This document shows positions 1 to 6,422 of a DNA stretch of 11,898 bases, in pieces. Made by a program: the position numbers and the translations under genes. The notes beneath the pieces were generated by a model, which ran no database searches, had not been told where the DNA came from, and saw only the letters and a program-made list of their open reading frames with translations. The stretch comes from an uncultured Chloroflexota bacterium (GTDB lineage: Bacteria; Chloroflexota; Anaerolineae; Aggregatilineales; Phototrophicaceae), in NCBI GenBank assembly GCA_903904765.1, contig CAIVEA010000657.1, positions 1-11,898 of the forward strand, written 5' to 3'. Numbering within the stretch: position 1 is the stretch's first letter; each line of letters begins with the position of its first letter.

Positions 1-1
1 G

Positions 2-268
2 GTGCTGCCGCTGGATGGCGCTTATGAGTATACCGAAGCTGATCTCGCCGCGTGGGATGCGGACGGCGCAGGTTCGACCTTCCGCAAATACTACGCCCCT
101 TACGAGGCACTGGCGCTGCAACACGGGCTAGACCCTGCGGTGCGCCCCACGCGCTATGATTTGAGCGAAACGCGCCGCTGGTTGGGCTATGAGCCGACCT
201 ACAGCCTGCGTAACCTGCTGCAAGAGCTGGAGCAGTACGGCCTACAAGGGCCGCCGCTGCCCGTTTAA
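2..268 (+). CDS. NAD-dependent epimerase/dehydratase family protein, C-terminal fragment
   Basis: The frame is open from the left edge of the window, so only the last 88 codons are visible and the real start lies outside. The tail has the layout of the C-terminal substrate-binding part of extended short-chain dehydrogenase/reductase sugar-nucleotide epimerases: a Tyr-rich helix, then residues 55-76 reading SETRRWLGYEPTYSLRNLL, the typical 'K/R-x-x-x-LGY-x-P-x-x-S-L' ending that precedes the last helix. The Rossmann NAD site and the catalytic Tyr-x3-Lys are not in the window, so substrate and activity cannot be judged. The gene ends in TAA at 266-268, and this stop overlaps the stop of the convergent lipoprotein gene. 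Family assignment is fairly safe; the specific enzyme is unknown. Confidence 0.7.
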   Translation: MLPLDGAYEYTEADLAAWDADGAGSTFRKYYAPYEALALQHGLDPAVRPTRYDLSETRRWLGYEPTYSLRNLLQELEQYGLQGPPLPV

Positions 269-1164
269 GGCACTCCTGCTGACCAGCGCCATGTGCCGCC
301 CGTTAAACTGCCGGCATCTTGAATCAGGATGAGCATCGTCCCGCGCTGTGCGAGGTAGATGATGCGTCCGCGCTCAAAAGCCTGCTCGATGGTGCTGCCA
401 CCGTTTTCGTCATTCAGTGCCCAGCCTAATGCTGTCCGTACATCGGGGTAGGTGCGCCACACTTTGCCGAAGCCGCGCACGGGTTCGCGCAGGTTGGCAG
501 GTGGCACTTCGCCGCCGCTGGCGGGGTCAATTGCGGCGTTGAAGGTGTCATCGTAGCGCAGGTAGCGCCCGGTGTTGGTTAGCACGTAGATGCTGGCGGG
601 CGGCCCCTGTACCCAGATCATTTCGCCGCGCTCGAAGCTCTGAATCGCGCTGCTGCCGGAAAGCGCGCCGCCCAGCGGGCAACCGAGCGCCGTGTTCAGC
701 GCGGGGTCGCTGCTGACGATCAGTCCGAAACCGCCGCTGGCGGGCGCGGCGCAGATCACGGTGATCGTGGTGGGAATGGCGGTGGGGGGCAGCGTCGGCA
801 GCAGGGCGGGGGGCAGAATGGTGGCCTGTGCCGCCAGCGCCGCCAGTGCCGCTAGTCCTTCGTTATCCGCTGTGGGCGGCGGGGTATCGGTGATGGTGGG
901 CGTGATCGTGGCGGTTGCCGTTGGCGTGTCCGTGATAGTGGCGCTCGGTGTGACCGTGATGGTTGTGGTGGGCGTGTCGCTGGCTGTTACGGTGAGCGTG
1001 GCCGTCAGGGTGGCGCTGGGCGTGATCGGAACAGCCGTCGCCGAAGCCGCCAGTGTGGGCAGTTCAGCCAGCGTGGGCAACCCACTGACCGATTCGGGTG
1101 CGGGTGCGCCGGAACAGGCGGTGAGCCACAAAAGCAGGAAGTAGATCGCGTATAGTCGCCGCAT
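265..1164 (-). CDS. Lipoprotein with Pro/Thr-rich linker and two LGFP-like repeats
   Basis: This is a 299-residue exported lipoprotein. Residues 1-17 form a short type II signal peptide (MRR, a hydrophobic stretch, then the lipobox LTAC), so Cys17 should be lipidated and anchor the protein outside the membrane. Residues about 40-98 are a low-complexity Thr/Pro/Ala/Ser linker of the kind very common in Chloroflexota surface proteins. The C-terminal part holds two related segments. One is near 159-184 (ALG-C-PLGG...QSFERGEMIW) and the other near 245-271 (ALGWALN...QAFERGRIIYL). Each has an 'ALG...FERG-x-I/M-x' core reminiscent of LGFP-type repeats that bind or sit near the cell wall. No catalytic motif was found. 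The gene starts at ATG 1164 and is monocistronic, convergent with the epimerase gene and divergent from the phosphoesterase. Its function is unknown; surface attachment or ligand binding is my inference. Confidence 0.8.
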   Translation of the reverse strand: MRRLYAIYFLLLWLTACSGAPAPESVSGLPTLAELPTLAASATAVPITPSATLTATLTVTASDTPTTTITVTPSATITDTPTATATITPTITDTPPPTADNEGLAALAALAAQATILPPALLPTLPPTAIPTTITVICAAPASGGFGLIVSSDPALNTALGCPLGGALSGSSAIQSFERGEMIWVQGPPASIYVLTNTGRYLRYDDTFNAAIDPASGGEVPPANLREPVRGFGKVWRTYPDVRTALGWALNDENGGSTIEQAFERGRIIYLAQRGTMLILIQDAGSLTGGTWRWSAGVP

Positions 1165-1171
1165 AATCGCT

Positions 1172-1201
1172 ATTATAATCAGCCTTATTGAACGCTGCCC
1201 A
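1172..1201 (-). promoter_or_regulatory. Candidate promoter of the lipoprotein gene, possibly leaderless
   Basis: On the minus strand a perfect TATAAT lies at 1177-1172, with TGGGCA (4 of 6 matches to TTGACA) at 1201-1196 and an 18-base spacer. Only seven bases separate the TATAAT from the ATG at 1164, so the expected transcription start falls on or next to the A of the start codon. No Shine-Dalgarno sequence fits in that gap, which agrees with a leaderless mRNA. A second TATAAT on the plus strand overlaps it (1174-1179) and could serve the phosphoesterase gene, but no good -35 box goes with it. Confidence 0.5.
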
Positions 1202-1239
1202 TTGTACTCTTTGCCTATTCACCGGAGGAAGTCATCTGC

Positions 1240-2031
1240 ATGAATCCTGCACTGCTCACCTTCGTTCATATCAGCGATACCCACATCAGCCCTGACCCGG
1301 CTTATGGTGTTGCTGGTCATGTTCCGGCTGCGAATGCCGCTGCCGAAGCCCTTGTGCGCGAACTATTGCGGCTGCCGTTCGAGCCGGATTTTGTGCTGCA
1401 CACGGGAGACGTGGTTTATGATCCGGTGGCAGCGGCTTATGATACCGCCCGCGACATCCTGCGCCGCATTCCGTTTCCGGTGTACTATGCGACGGGCAAT
1501 CATGACGATTCGGCGGCGCTTCAGCGGGTGCTGTTGCGGCGTGAAGAACCGAAACAGCCGTTTTGCCACGAGGTGAATCGGGGTGGTGTGCAGGGCGTGG
1601 TGCTGGATAGCACCGGCCCTGCTGTTCCTCCGGGTGGTTTCATCACTGCCGATCAACTGGTGTGGCTGGCACAGACCTGTGACCCGGCTGATCCGCGTCC
1701 ATTGTGGGTGGGGGTGCATCATAATATCCTTGCGGCGGGTTCTGCATGGTTGGACGACTATATGCGGACGACCAACGGGGATGATTTGCATCAGGCACTG
1801 CTGCCCCTACGCGGCAGGCTGCGCGGCGTATTCTACGGGCATGTGCATCAAAGCTTGACGACGGTGCGCGATGGAATCTTGTATGCGAGTGCGCCGAGTC
1901 CTTGGGTGGCGTTTCAGGCGTGGCCGGACTCATGGCAGACAGTACGGGGCGAGTTCCCGGAATCGGGTTTCAATGTAGTGACGATCACGGCGGAGCAAAC
2001 GTTCATGCGCCGCTGGAGTTTCCGCGTGTAG
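1240..2031 (+). CDS. Calcineurin-like metallophosphoesterase, CpdA-type
   Basis: This 263-residue protein is a full-length class III phosphodiesterase-type metallophosphoesterase. All the metal-binding motifs are present in order: D13-x-H15 in HISDTHIS, G56-D57 in HTGDVVYD, GNHDD at 86-90, the His pair H160-H161 in GVHHN, and GHVH at 200-203. These ligands hold the two-metal centre used to hydrolyse phosphodiesters. The closest well-known relatives are CpdA-like 3',5'-cyclic-nucleotide phosphodiesterases, but related enzymes act on glycerophosphodiesters or other substrates, so the substrate is open. No signal peptide is seen, so it should be cytoplasmic. ATG 1240 is supported by a GGAGG at 1224-1228. 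It is followed 50 bases later by the Cys-cluster protein, which appears to have its own promoter. Confidence 0.9.
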   Translation: MNPALLTFVHISDTHISPDPAYGVAGHVPAANAAAEALVRELLRLPFEPDFVLHTGDVVYDPVAAAYDTARDILRRIPFPVYYATGNHDDSAALQRVLLRREEPKQPFCHEVNRGGVQGVVLDSTGPAVPPGGFITADQLVWLAQTCDPADPRPLWVGVHHNILAAGSAWLDDYMRTTNGDDLHQALLPLRGRLRGVFYGHVHQSLTTVRDGILYASAPSPWVAFQAWPDSWQTVRGEFPESGFNVVTITAEQTFMRRWSFRV

Positions 2032-2036
2032 GCGTA

Positions 2037-2045
2037 TGCTATAAT
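2037..2045 (+). promoter_or_regulatory. Extended -10 promoter element for the Cys-cluster protein gene
   Basis: TGC directly followed by a perfect TATAAT (2040-2045) matches the extended -10 consensus TGnTATAAT. It lies just after the stop codon of the phosphoesterase gene (2029-2031). Transcription would start near 2052, about 30 bases before the proposed GTG start at 2082. No convincing -35 box is visible, which extended -10 promoters tolerate. Confidence 0.5.
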
Positions 2046-2081
2046 GCGCGGCGATTTTCCCGTCGAGCAGTAGAAAGTGCG

Positions 2082-2885
2082 GTGCGTGTGGCGATTGATT
2101 TTCTGGTTGAATACGGGTGCTATCCCAAACAGATGTTGACCCCGGAAGGCGTGGTGGATCGGGTGAAAGGCCGCCAACGCGCCCATGCGGTAATTGACCT
2201 GTTCCGTAAATCGGGCGATCTACGTCCGGTGGAGGAAATCGGGTTTGAGATGGCGCGGAAAACGCTGGAGGGTGACGAGGAAACGCAGGTCATCATGGTC
2301 AAAGACCTGCTGGACGAGGCGGCTGCGCTCAAGCCGTTGGAACCGTACTGTCAGGGTTGCCCTGCCAACCACAGCGGTCAGCCGTTCGGGTGCTTCGGGC
2401 AGATTGAGTACCCGATCTCCGGCAAGGCCGAAATATGGCTGCTGGGGCAGTTGCCCTCCACCGATGAGACCTTAATCTGGTTGCTGCTCAAGCAGGCTGT
2501 CGAGGAGATGAAGCACGACGGCTCAGCGGTGAATCCGATGCGCGGCGCGGGGATGCCTTACTTCAGTGAACAGGGCGTGCTGGCGCGGCGCTTGGGCGAA
2601 TTTGCCGCCAACACCAACATGGTGTTTGAACTGCTGTTCCTTTCCGGTCATCTGCGCCCGTCGTATGCGTCGGTGTTGCTGCTGCTATTCAAAGCGATTC
2701 AGCGCGATATGCATGCGGACGAAATCATGCGTCTGTCCAAATCGCCGGACGATGCTTTTGAGCAGTATCCCTTTTTGCTCCACGCTGAACCGGATGATGA
2801 TGCTTCAATCACCCAGTTCAAGGCGTTTTTCCGCGCTCTGTATCTGGCGTGGGGGCTGAACGCACGCCTGCTGCTGGATGCCTAA
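2082..2885 (+). CDS. Protein of unknown function with a CX2CPX10C cysteine cluster
   Basis: I do not recognise a named family. The 267-residue protein is read from GTG 2082. The frame is open further upstream to about 1902, but that part overlaps the phosphoesterase gene and reads as non-native sequence, and the start fits the extended -10 at 2037-2045. The N-terminal third (residues 1-80) looks helical and charged. Residues 88-105 carry EPYCQGCPAN...GCFG, giving C90, C93 and C104, a possible zinc or iron-sulphur site though a fourth ligand is not obvious. The rest is mostly helical and rich in Leu and Phe, including a hydrophobic LLLLF segment near 199-203 that is too short to be a membrane helix. 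It is probably cytoplasmic. GTG 2088 is an alternative start two codons later. The two-hairpin element follows its stop by a few bases and may end its transcript. Confidence 0.7.
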   Translation: MRVAIDFLVEYGCYPKQMLTPEGVVDRVKGRQRAHAVIDLFRKSGDLRPVEEIGFEMARKTLEGDEETQVIMVKDLLDEAAALKPLEPYCQGCPANHSGQPFGCFGQIEYPISGKAEIWLLGQLPSTDETLIWLLLKQAVEEMKHDGSAVNPMRGAGMPYFSEQGVLARRLGEFAANTNMVFELLFLSGHLRPSYASVLLLLFKAIQRDMHADEIMRLSKSPDDAFEQYPFLLHAEPDDDASITQFKAFFRALYLAWGLNARLLLDA

Positions 2886-2889
2886 TCTG

Positions 2890-2993
2890 CCCTCACCTTT
2901 TATTCCTCTCCCTCAGTGAGAGGGAATTAAAAGGTATGTAATTTGGGTGTTTCTCCCCTTCGCCATGAGCGAGAAGGGGGCGGGGGATGAGGG
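2890..2993. repeat. Two-hairpin intergenic element with CCCTCA/TGAGGG ends
   Basis: The gap between the genes at 2885 and 3003 is filled by an imperfect palindromic element of 104 bases. Its ends are inverted: CCCTCA at 2890-2895 and TGAGGG at 2988-2993. Inside are two hairpins. The first pairs CCTTTTA (2896-2902) with TAAAAGG (2928-2934), with TCCCTC/GAGGGA (2909-2914 and 2920-2925) within. The second pairs CCCCTTC (2955-2961) with GAAGGGG (2973-2979). A TTTT run follows at 2994-2997. This pattern resembles the multi-copy TC/GA-rich palindromes scattered through intergenic DNA of many Chloroflexota, but only one copy is in this window, so its repeat status is inferred. It sits between convergent genes and could also act as a terminator for both. 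Confidence 0.55.
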
Positions 2994-3002
2994 TTTTGTG
3001 TT

Positions 3003-4061
3003 CTATCGCCGCATAAGTTCTTGAAAGCGATCCAGCGGCAGCGCCGGAGCTGTGCGCCCGTTATAGCCGACAGTCGTTTCGGCGGCGGTCATGGCGTTGA
3101 TGATGGCTTCTTCCACCGCTTCGGCGGCGGCATCAAACAGGTAGTCCATCTGGCGGTGCGGCAGCATCGTTAGGTGGCACATGTCTGACCCGTGTGCGGG
3201 GACATGATTGCCCGTAGCGAAGGCGAGAAACAAATCCCCGCTGCCGTTGTGACCGTTGCCGCCCGAACGAGCGAGGCCGATGGTCGCCCGCTGCGCCAAC
3301 CGTTTGCATTGCGTGGGGATGAGGGGCGCGTTGGTGGCGATAATCACAATGATCGAGCCGGGGCGCTGCGGCTCGTCCCATGCCGAAGGTGTATGTTCGT
3401 AAGGGATGGCACGCCCGATGGATACGCCGTCCGCCCGTAGCAAATGCCGATCTCCATGATTGGCCTGTACCAGCGCCCCCACCACATAGTCCCCGTTGGA
3501 CGTGCTGGCGATGCGTGAGGATGTGCCAATTCCTCCTTTGAAATCGTAACAGATCATGCCTGTGCCGCCGCCTACGTTGCCTTCCGGCACAGCGCCGCTG
3601 CTGGCATTGGCGATGGCCTCGCGGACGTGGTGCGGTTGCACATGAAAGGCGCTGATGTCGTTCAGCCAGCCGTCATAGGTTTCGCCCACCAGCGGCATCA
3701 CCCATTCGCGCACCCCGTTTTCTACGCTATAGCGCACGATTTCGTCGCGCACCATGCCCACCTGATGCGTGTTGGTGATGGCGATTAGCGAGGTGAGCAG
3801 GCCGGATTCCTCGATCCAGTGCGTGCCGGTGAAATCTCCGTTGCCGTTCAGAACATGGAACCCGGCGGGGGTGTGGTATTCCCAGATGGGTTCGGCGCGG
3901 GGGAAGATCACGGTCACGCCGGTGCGTGCTACGCGGGGGGTGTCGGCGATGATGGTGCTGTGTCCCACGCGAACCCCCGGCACGTCGGTGATCGCGTTAT
4001 ATGTGCCCACTGGCAGCACACCGATGGTCGCACCTAAATCTCTAGCTCTTGCTCGTGTCAT
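3003..4061 (-). CDS. P1/DmpA-family N-terminal-nucleophile aminopeptidase
   Basis: The 352-residue protein belongs to the P1 (DmpA/BapA) family, whose members cut themselves into two chains to expose a serine nucleophile and then release N-terminal L-, D- or beta-amino acids from short peptides, amides and esters. The start of the mature fold (LPVGTYNAITDVPGVRVGH, near 16-34) is typical. GNVGGGTGM at 161-169 and NGSGD at 272-276 are also family hallmarks, and by analogy cleavage should occur at Gly273-Ser274, leaving Ser274 as the nucleophile. No signal peptide is visible. ATG 4061 is chosen because AAAGG lies eight bases upstream and because the longer reading frame up to 4391 is just the shadow of the upstream gene. 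It starts 20 bases after the acyl-CoA dehydrogenase stop, so the two are probably one operon. Whether its substrate relates to 4-hydroxy acid metabolism is unknown. Confidence 0.9.
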   Translation of the reverse strand: MTRARARDLGATIGVLPVGTYNAITDVPGVRVGHSTIIADTPRVARTGVTVIFPRAEPIWEYHTPAGFHVLNGNGDFTGTHWIEESGLLTSLIAITNTHQVGMVRDEIVRYSVENGVREWVMPLVGETYDGWLNDISAFHVQPHHVREAIANASSGAVPEGNVGGGTGMICYDFKGGIGTSSRIASTSNGDYVVGALVQANHGDRHLLRADGVSIGRAIPYEHTPSAWDEPQRPGSIIVIIATNAPLIPTQCKRLAQRATIGLARSGGNGHNGSGDLFLAFATGNHVPAHGSDMCHLTMLPHRQMDYLFDAAAEAVEEAIINAMTAAETTVGYNGRTAPALPLDRFQELMRR

Positions 4062-4081
4062 GATGAATACCTTTGAGTCAC

Positions 4082-5269
4082 TCAGGGTTTGGAATAAGTT
4101 TTGACAATATGCCGCGCCACCACCATGCGGTGAACTTCGGACGGGCCATCGTAGATGCGGAAGGCTCGCGCTGCCTCGAACCAGCGGCTGAGAGGTAAAT
4201 CCCGCGAGATGCCTGTCGCGCCGCAAATCTGAATGGCGCGATCGAGTACACGGTTGACGGTTTCGGCGACGAAAGTTTTGCACATCGAGGTTTCCTGCCG
4301 CGCATCGTTGCCGTGATCGAGCAACCACGCTGCCTGCTGCATCATCAGCCGTCCGGCATGTAGTTCGATGGCCGAGTCTGCCAGCATCCACTGGACAGCC
4401 TCATGCCCCGCCAGCTTGCTCTTGAAGGCTTGGCGTTCTCCAGCGTATTGCGCGGCGATTTCCAGCGCCCGCTGTGCGATCCCCGTCCAGCGCATGCAGT
4501 GGGTGAGGCGGGCAGGCCCCAACCGCTGCTGCGTGAGCGCGAAACCATTCCCCTCGTCACCGAGGATAGCACTGTCGGGGAGGCGCAGATCGCGGAAGAA
4601 CAGTTCGCCATGCCCGCCTAAATCGTCATGTCCGCCCATGATGGGGACGCTGCGCTTGAGTTCGATTCCTGCTGTCTCGATGGGGGCGAGGAAAATGGTA
4701 GACCCCTTGTGTACGGGAACATCCGGGTTGGTGAGAGCCATGATGAGCAGGAACGATGCGCCGTCCGCCCCGGTGGCGAACCATTTGTGACCGTTGATGA
4801 TCCAGTGTGTGCCATCGCGCACGGCCTTCGTTTGCAGCATAGTCGGGTCAGAACCTGCGCCGGGCGGTGGTTCGGTCATAGCGAAAGCCGAGCGAATCTC
4901 GCCAGCCGCTAGCGGGCGCAGATAGCGTTCGCGCTGTTCCTCGTTGGCGTGCAGGTGTAGCAGGTGCAGGTTGCCCTCATCTGGCGCGGAGCAGTTGAGC
5001 GCCAGCGGCCCTAGTAGGCTGCGCCCTGCCGCTTCAAATAGCGGCACGATGTCCTGAAGGCCGAGTCCCAAGCCGCCATATTCATGCGGAATCTGCGGGC
5101 CGAAGATGCCAGCGAGTTTAGCTTTGGCGCGTAGAGCTTGCAGCAGATCGGCGGGGATTCCTTGCGTGCGCGTGCTGGTGGTTGTCTCCAGCGGGATGAC
5201 TTCGCGGTCAATGAAGTCGCGTATCTGGCGGGTGAGTTCCTGTATCGGCGCGGGGATGGCAAAATCCAT
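4082..5269 (-). CDS. Acyl-CoA dehydrogenase-like enzyme, ACAD11/LvaC type
   Basis: This 395-residue flavoprotein has the full acyl-CoA dehydrogenase fold: an N-terminal helical domain (1-125), a beta domain with the flavin-contact motif FAMTEP (128-133) and INGHKWFATGA (158-168), and a C-terminal helical domain with QICGATGI (347-354). The usual catalytic Glu in Y-E-G-T is an aspartate here: Y373-D374-G-P-S-E-V-H. A 'DGP-x-EVH' signature is typical of the ACAD10/ACAD11/FadE2-like branch. Members of that branch include LvaC of Pseudomonas putida, which removes phosphate from a 4-phosphoacyl-CoA to give an enoyl-CoA rather than oxidising a saturated acyl-CoA. The gene is divergent from a matching kinase and its DUF6285 partner, which supports the LvaC-like role; ordinary dehydrogenation of an unusual acyl-CoA remains possible. 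ATG 5269 is chosen because GAGG lies five bases upstream; the frame is open to 5377 but that part is not family-like. Confidence 0.88.
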   Translation of the reverse strand: MDFAIPAPIQELTRQIRDFIDREVIPLETTTSTRTQGIPADLLQALRAKAKLAGIFGPQIPHEYGGLGLGLQDIVPLFEAAGRSLLGPLALNCSAPDEGNLHLLHLHANEEQRERYLRPLAAGEIRSAFAMTEPPPGAGSDPTMLQTKAVRDGTHWIINGHKWFATGADGASFLLIMALTNPDVPVHKGSTIFLAPIETAGIELKRSVPIMGGHDDLGGHGELFFRDLRLPDSAILGDEGNGFALTQQRLGPARLTHCMRWTGIAQRALEIAAQYAGERQAFKSKLAGHEAVQWMLADSAIELHAGRLMMQQAAWLLDHGNDARQETSMCKTFVAETVNRVLDRAIQICGATGISRDLPLSRWFEAARAFRIYDGPSEVHRMVVARHIVKTYSKP

Positions 5270-5387
5270 GATGGCCTCATTTCTCTTTTTCAAGCCGCGC
5301 AGTTCAGGGAGAGTGTACCCAACACGGGCGAATTTCCGAAATCGGACTAGAATCATAACCATATTTATTCTTGCCAAGAGGGGCGCT
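5270..5387. promoter_or_regulatory. Divergent control region between the LvaC-like and LvaA-like genes
   Basis: These 118 bases separate the two divergent genes and must hold both promoters. On the plus strand TAGAAT (5348-5353) is a fair -10 box for the kinase, with no clear -35. On the minus strand TATGAT, overlapping the same stretch (5352-5357), could be the -10 box for the dehydrogenase with a leader near 80 bases. Two nested inverted repeats, ATTTC-c-GAAAT (5332-5342) and CCGA-AA-TCGG (5336-5345), sit beside the -10 boxes and are where a shared operator could lie. They are short and could be chance. AAGAGGGG just before 5388 is the ribosome-binding site for the kinase. Confidence 0.4.
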
Positions 5388-6422
5388 GTGAACGCCGATT
5401 TTCGTCAGCGATTGACCGAATATCTGGAAGCTGTCCTCGAATTGCCGGATGCCGATGTGACGCGCTTGGAACGCCTCGCGGGGGGGACATCCCGCGAAAG
5501 CTGGCTGGTGGAGGTGAAACCGCCCGACAGCGCTGCCCAAACGCTGGTGCTGCGCCGCGATCTGGCGACCACCTATGCGGATAAGGCATTGTTCCGCGAT
5601 CATGAGTTCGCGGTGATGCGCGTTGCCGCTGCGGGTGGGGTAAAAGTACCCTCGCCGCGTTTCTACTGCGTCGAACCGTGCATCCTCAATGCACCGTTTC
5701 TGGTGATGAATCATGTGGGCGGGTCTTCCATCGGGCGTGAGGTGCTGGAGCGCGACGATCTGGCTGATGCCCGCAAGAACTTGCCCGCGCAATTGGGCGA
5801 ACAGTTGGCGCGCATTCATGCGCTGGATCGCGCTCATCCTGATCTGGCGGTGCTGCCTGCCCCCCGCGCCAGCCTGTCTCCCGCACAGGAGGCGCTGGCG
5901 GAGATGCGGGCGGCCATTCTGCGCTTGGGCGTACATAACCCGACCTTCGAGTTCGGGCTGCGCTGGCTGGAAAAACGCGCTCCGGTATGTCCTGTTCCGG
6001 TGGTGCTGCACGGGGATTTCCGCCTCGGCAATTTCATCATCAGTTCGCAGGGGCTGGAAGGCATCATTGATTGGGAGTTCGCGCATGTGGGCGATCCTGC
6101 CGAAGATCTGGCGTGGGTGAGCCTGCGACACTGGCGCTACCACAAAGGGCAGCAGGTTTTCGCGGGGCTGGCGGCTTCGGCGGAGGCGTTCTACCGCGCT
6201 TACGAGGCGGCTGGCGGGCGCAAAGTGGACGTGGCAGCCGTGAACTTCTGGTCGGTGTGCGGGAATTTACGCTGGGCGATCTGGTGTCAGGCACAGTCGC
6301 GACGGCATCTCAGCGGTCACGATCAGAGTGTGGAATTGGCGAGTCTGGGGCGACAATCGGTGGAATTTCAACTGGAAATGCTGCGTCTGATCGCCGAGCA
6401 GGGGGTGAATGACGATGTATGA
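5388..6422 (+). CDS. APH-fold phosphotransferase, ACAD11 N-domain/LvaA type (predicted 4-hydroxyacyl-CoA kinase)
   Basis: The 344-residue protein is an aminoglycoside-phosphotransferase-fold kinase. It shows a glycine-rich ATP loop (GGTSRES, 32-38), the strand LVLRRDL (53-59) where this subfamily carries arginines, a helix-C glutamate in DHEF (71-74), the catalytic loop HGDFRLGN (208-215, with D210 and N215) and the metal-binding DWE (228-230). This pattern is that of the kinase domain of ACAD10/ACAD11 and of LvaA from Pseudomonas putida, which phosphorylate the 4-hydroxyl of 4-hydroxyacyl-CoAs. The neighbours make this reading strong: the next gene is a DUF6285/LvaB-like protein, and the divergent gene is the LvaC-like enzyme. 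GTG 5388 is chosen because AAGAGGGG precedes it and the 94 codons upstream overlap the divergent gene and do not look native. The stop TGA overlaps the next gene. The exact chain length accepted is unknown. Confidence 0.88.
   Translation: MNADFRQRLTEYLEAVLELPDADVTRLERLAGGTSRESWLVEVKPPDSAAQTLVLRRDLATTYADKALFRDHEFAVMRVAAAGGVKVPSPRFYCVEPCILNAPFLVMNHVGGSSIGREVLERDDLADARKNLPAQLGEQLARIHALDRAHPDLAVLPAPRASLSPAQEALAEMRAAILRLGVHNPTFEFGLRWLEKRAPVCPVPVVLHGDFRLGNFIISSQGLEGIIDWEFAHVGDPAEDLAWVSLRHWRYHKGQQVFAGLAASAEAFYRAYEAAGGRKVDVAAVNFWSVCGNLRWAIWCQAQSRRHLSGHDQSVELASLGRQSVEFQLEMLRLIAEQGVNDDV

Noticed and set aside
867..1050. Tandem DNA repeat or CRISPR-like array
   Set aside because: The repetition is degenerate codon-level Thr/Pro coding in the lipoprotein linker, with no constant repeat or spacer length.
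692..1144. 150-codon plus-strand reading frame rich in Val and Gly inside the lipoprotein gene
   Set aside because: It is the mirror of the Thr/Pro-rich repeat coding on the other strand; the lipoprotein has a lipobox, a promoter and sensible sequence, this frame has none.
1902..2081. N-terminal extension of the Cys-cluster protein into the phosphoesterase gene
   Set aside because: It overlaps the conserved end of the phosphoesterase, and the TGnTATAAT promoter at 2037-2045 would lie inside it.
4062..4391. N-terminal extension of the DmpA-like protein
   Set aside because: It overlaps the acyl-CoA dehydrogenase gene and reads as Arg/Ser-rich out-of-frame sequence; ATG 4061 has a good ribosome-binding site and begins the family fold.
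5270..5377. N-terminal extension of the acyl-CoA dehydrogenase
   Set aside because: It would cover the divergent promoter region, and the family normally begins near the MDFAI start, which has GAGG upstream.
5106..5387. N-terminal extension of the kinase over the divergent dehydrogenase gene
   Set aside because: The extension is antisense to a real gene and has no similarity to APH-fold kinases; GTG 5388 follows AAGAGGGG.
4082..6422. Genome-wide reading of TGA as Trp to explain the interrupted gene
   Set aside because: TGA is the natural end of the LvaC-like gene (4082-4084) and of the kinase gene (6420-6422), and Trp is written TGG throughout.
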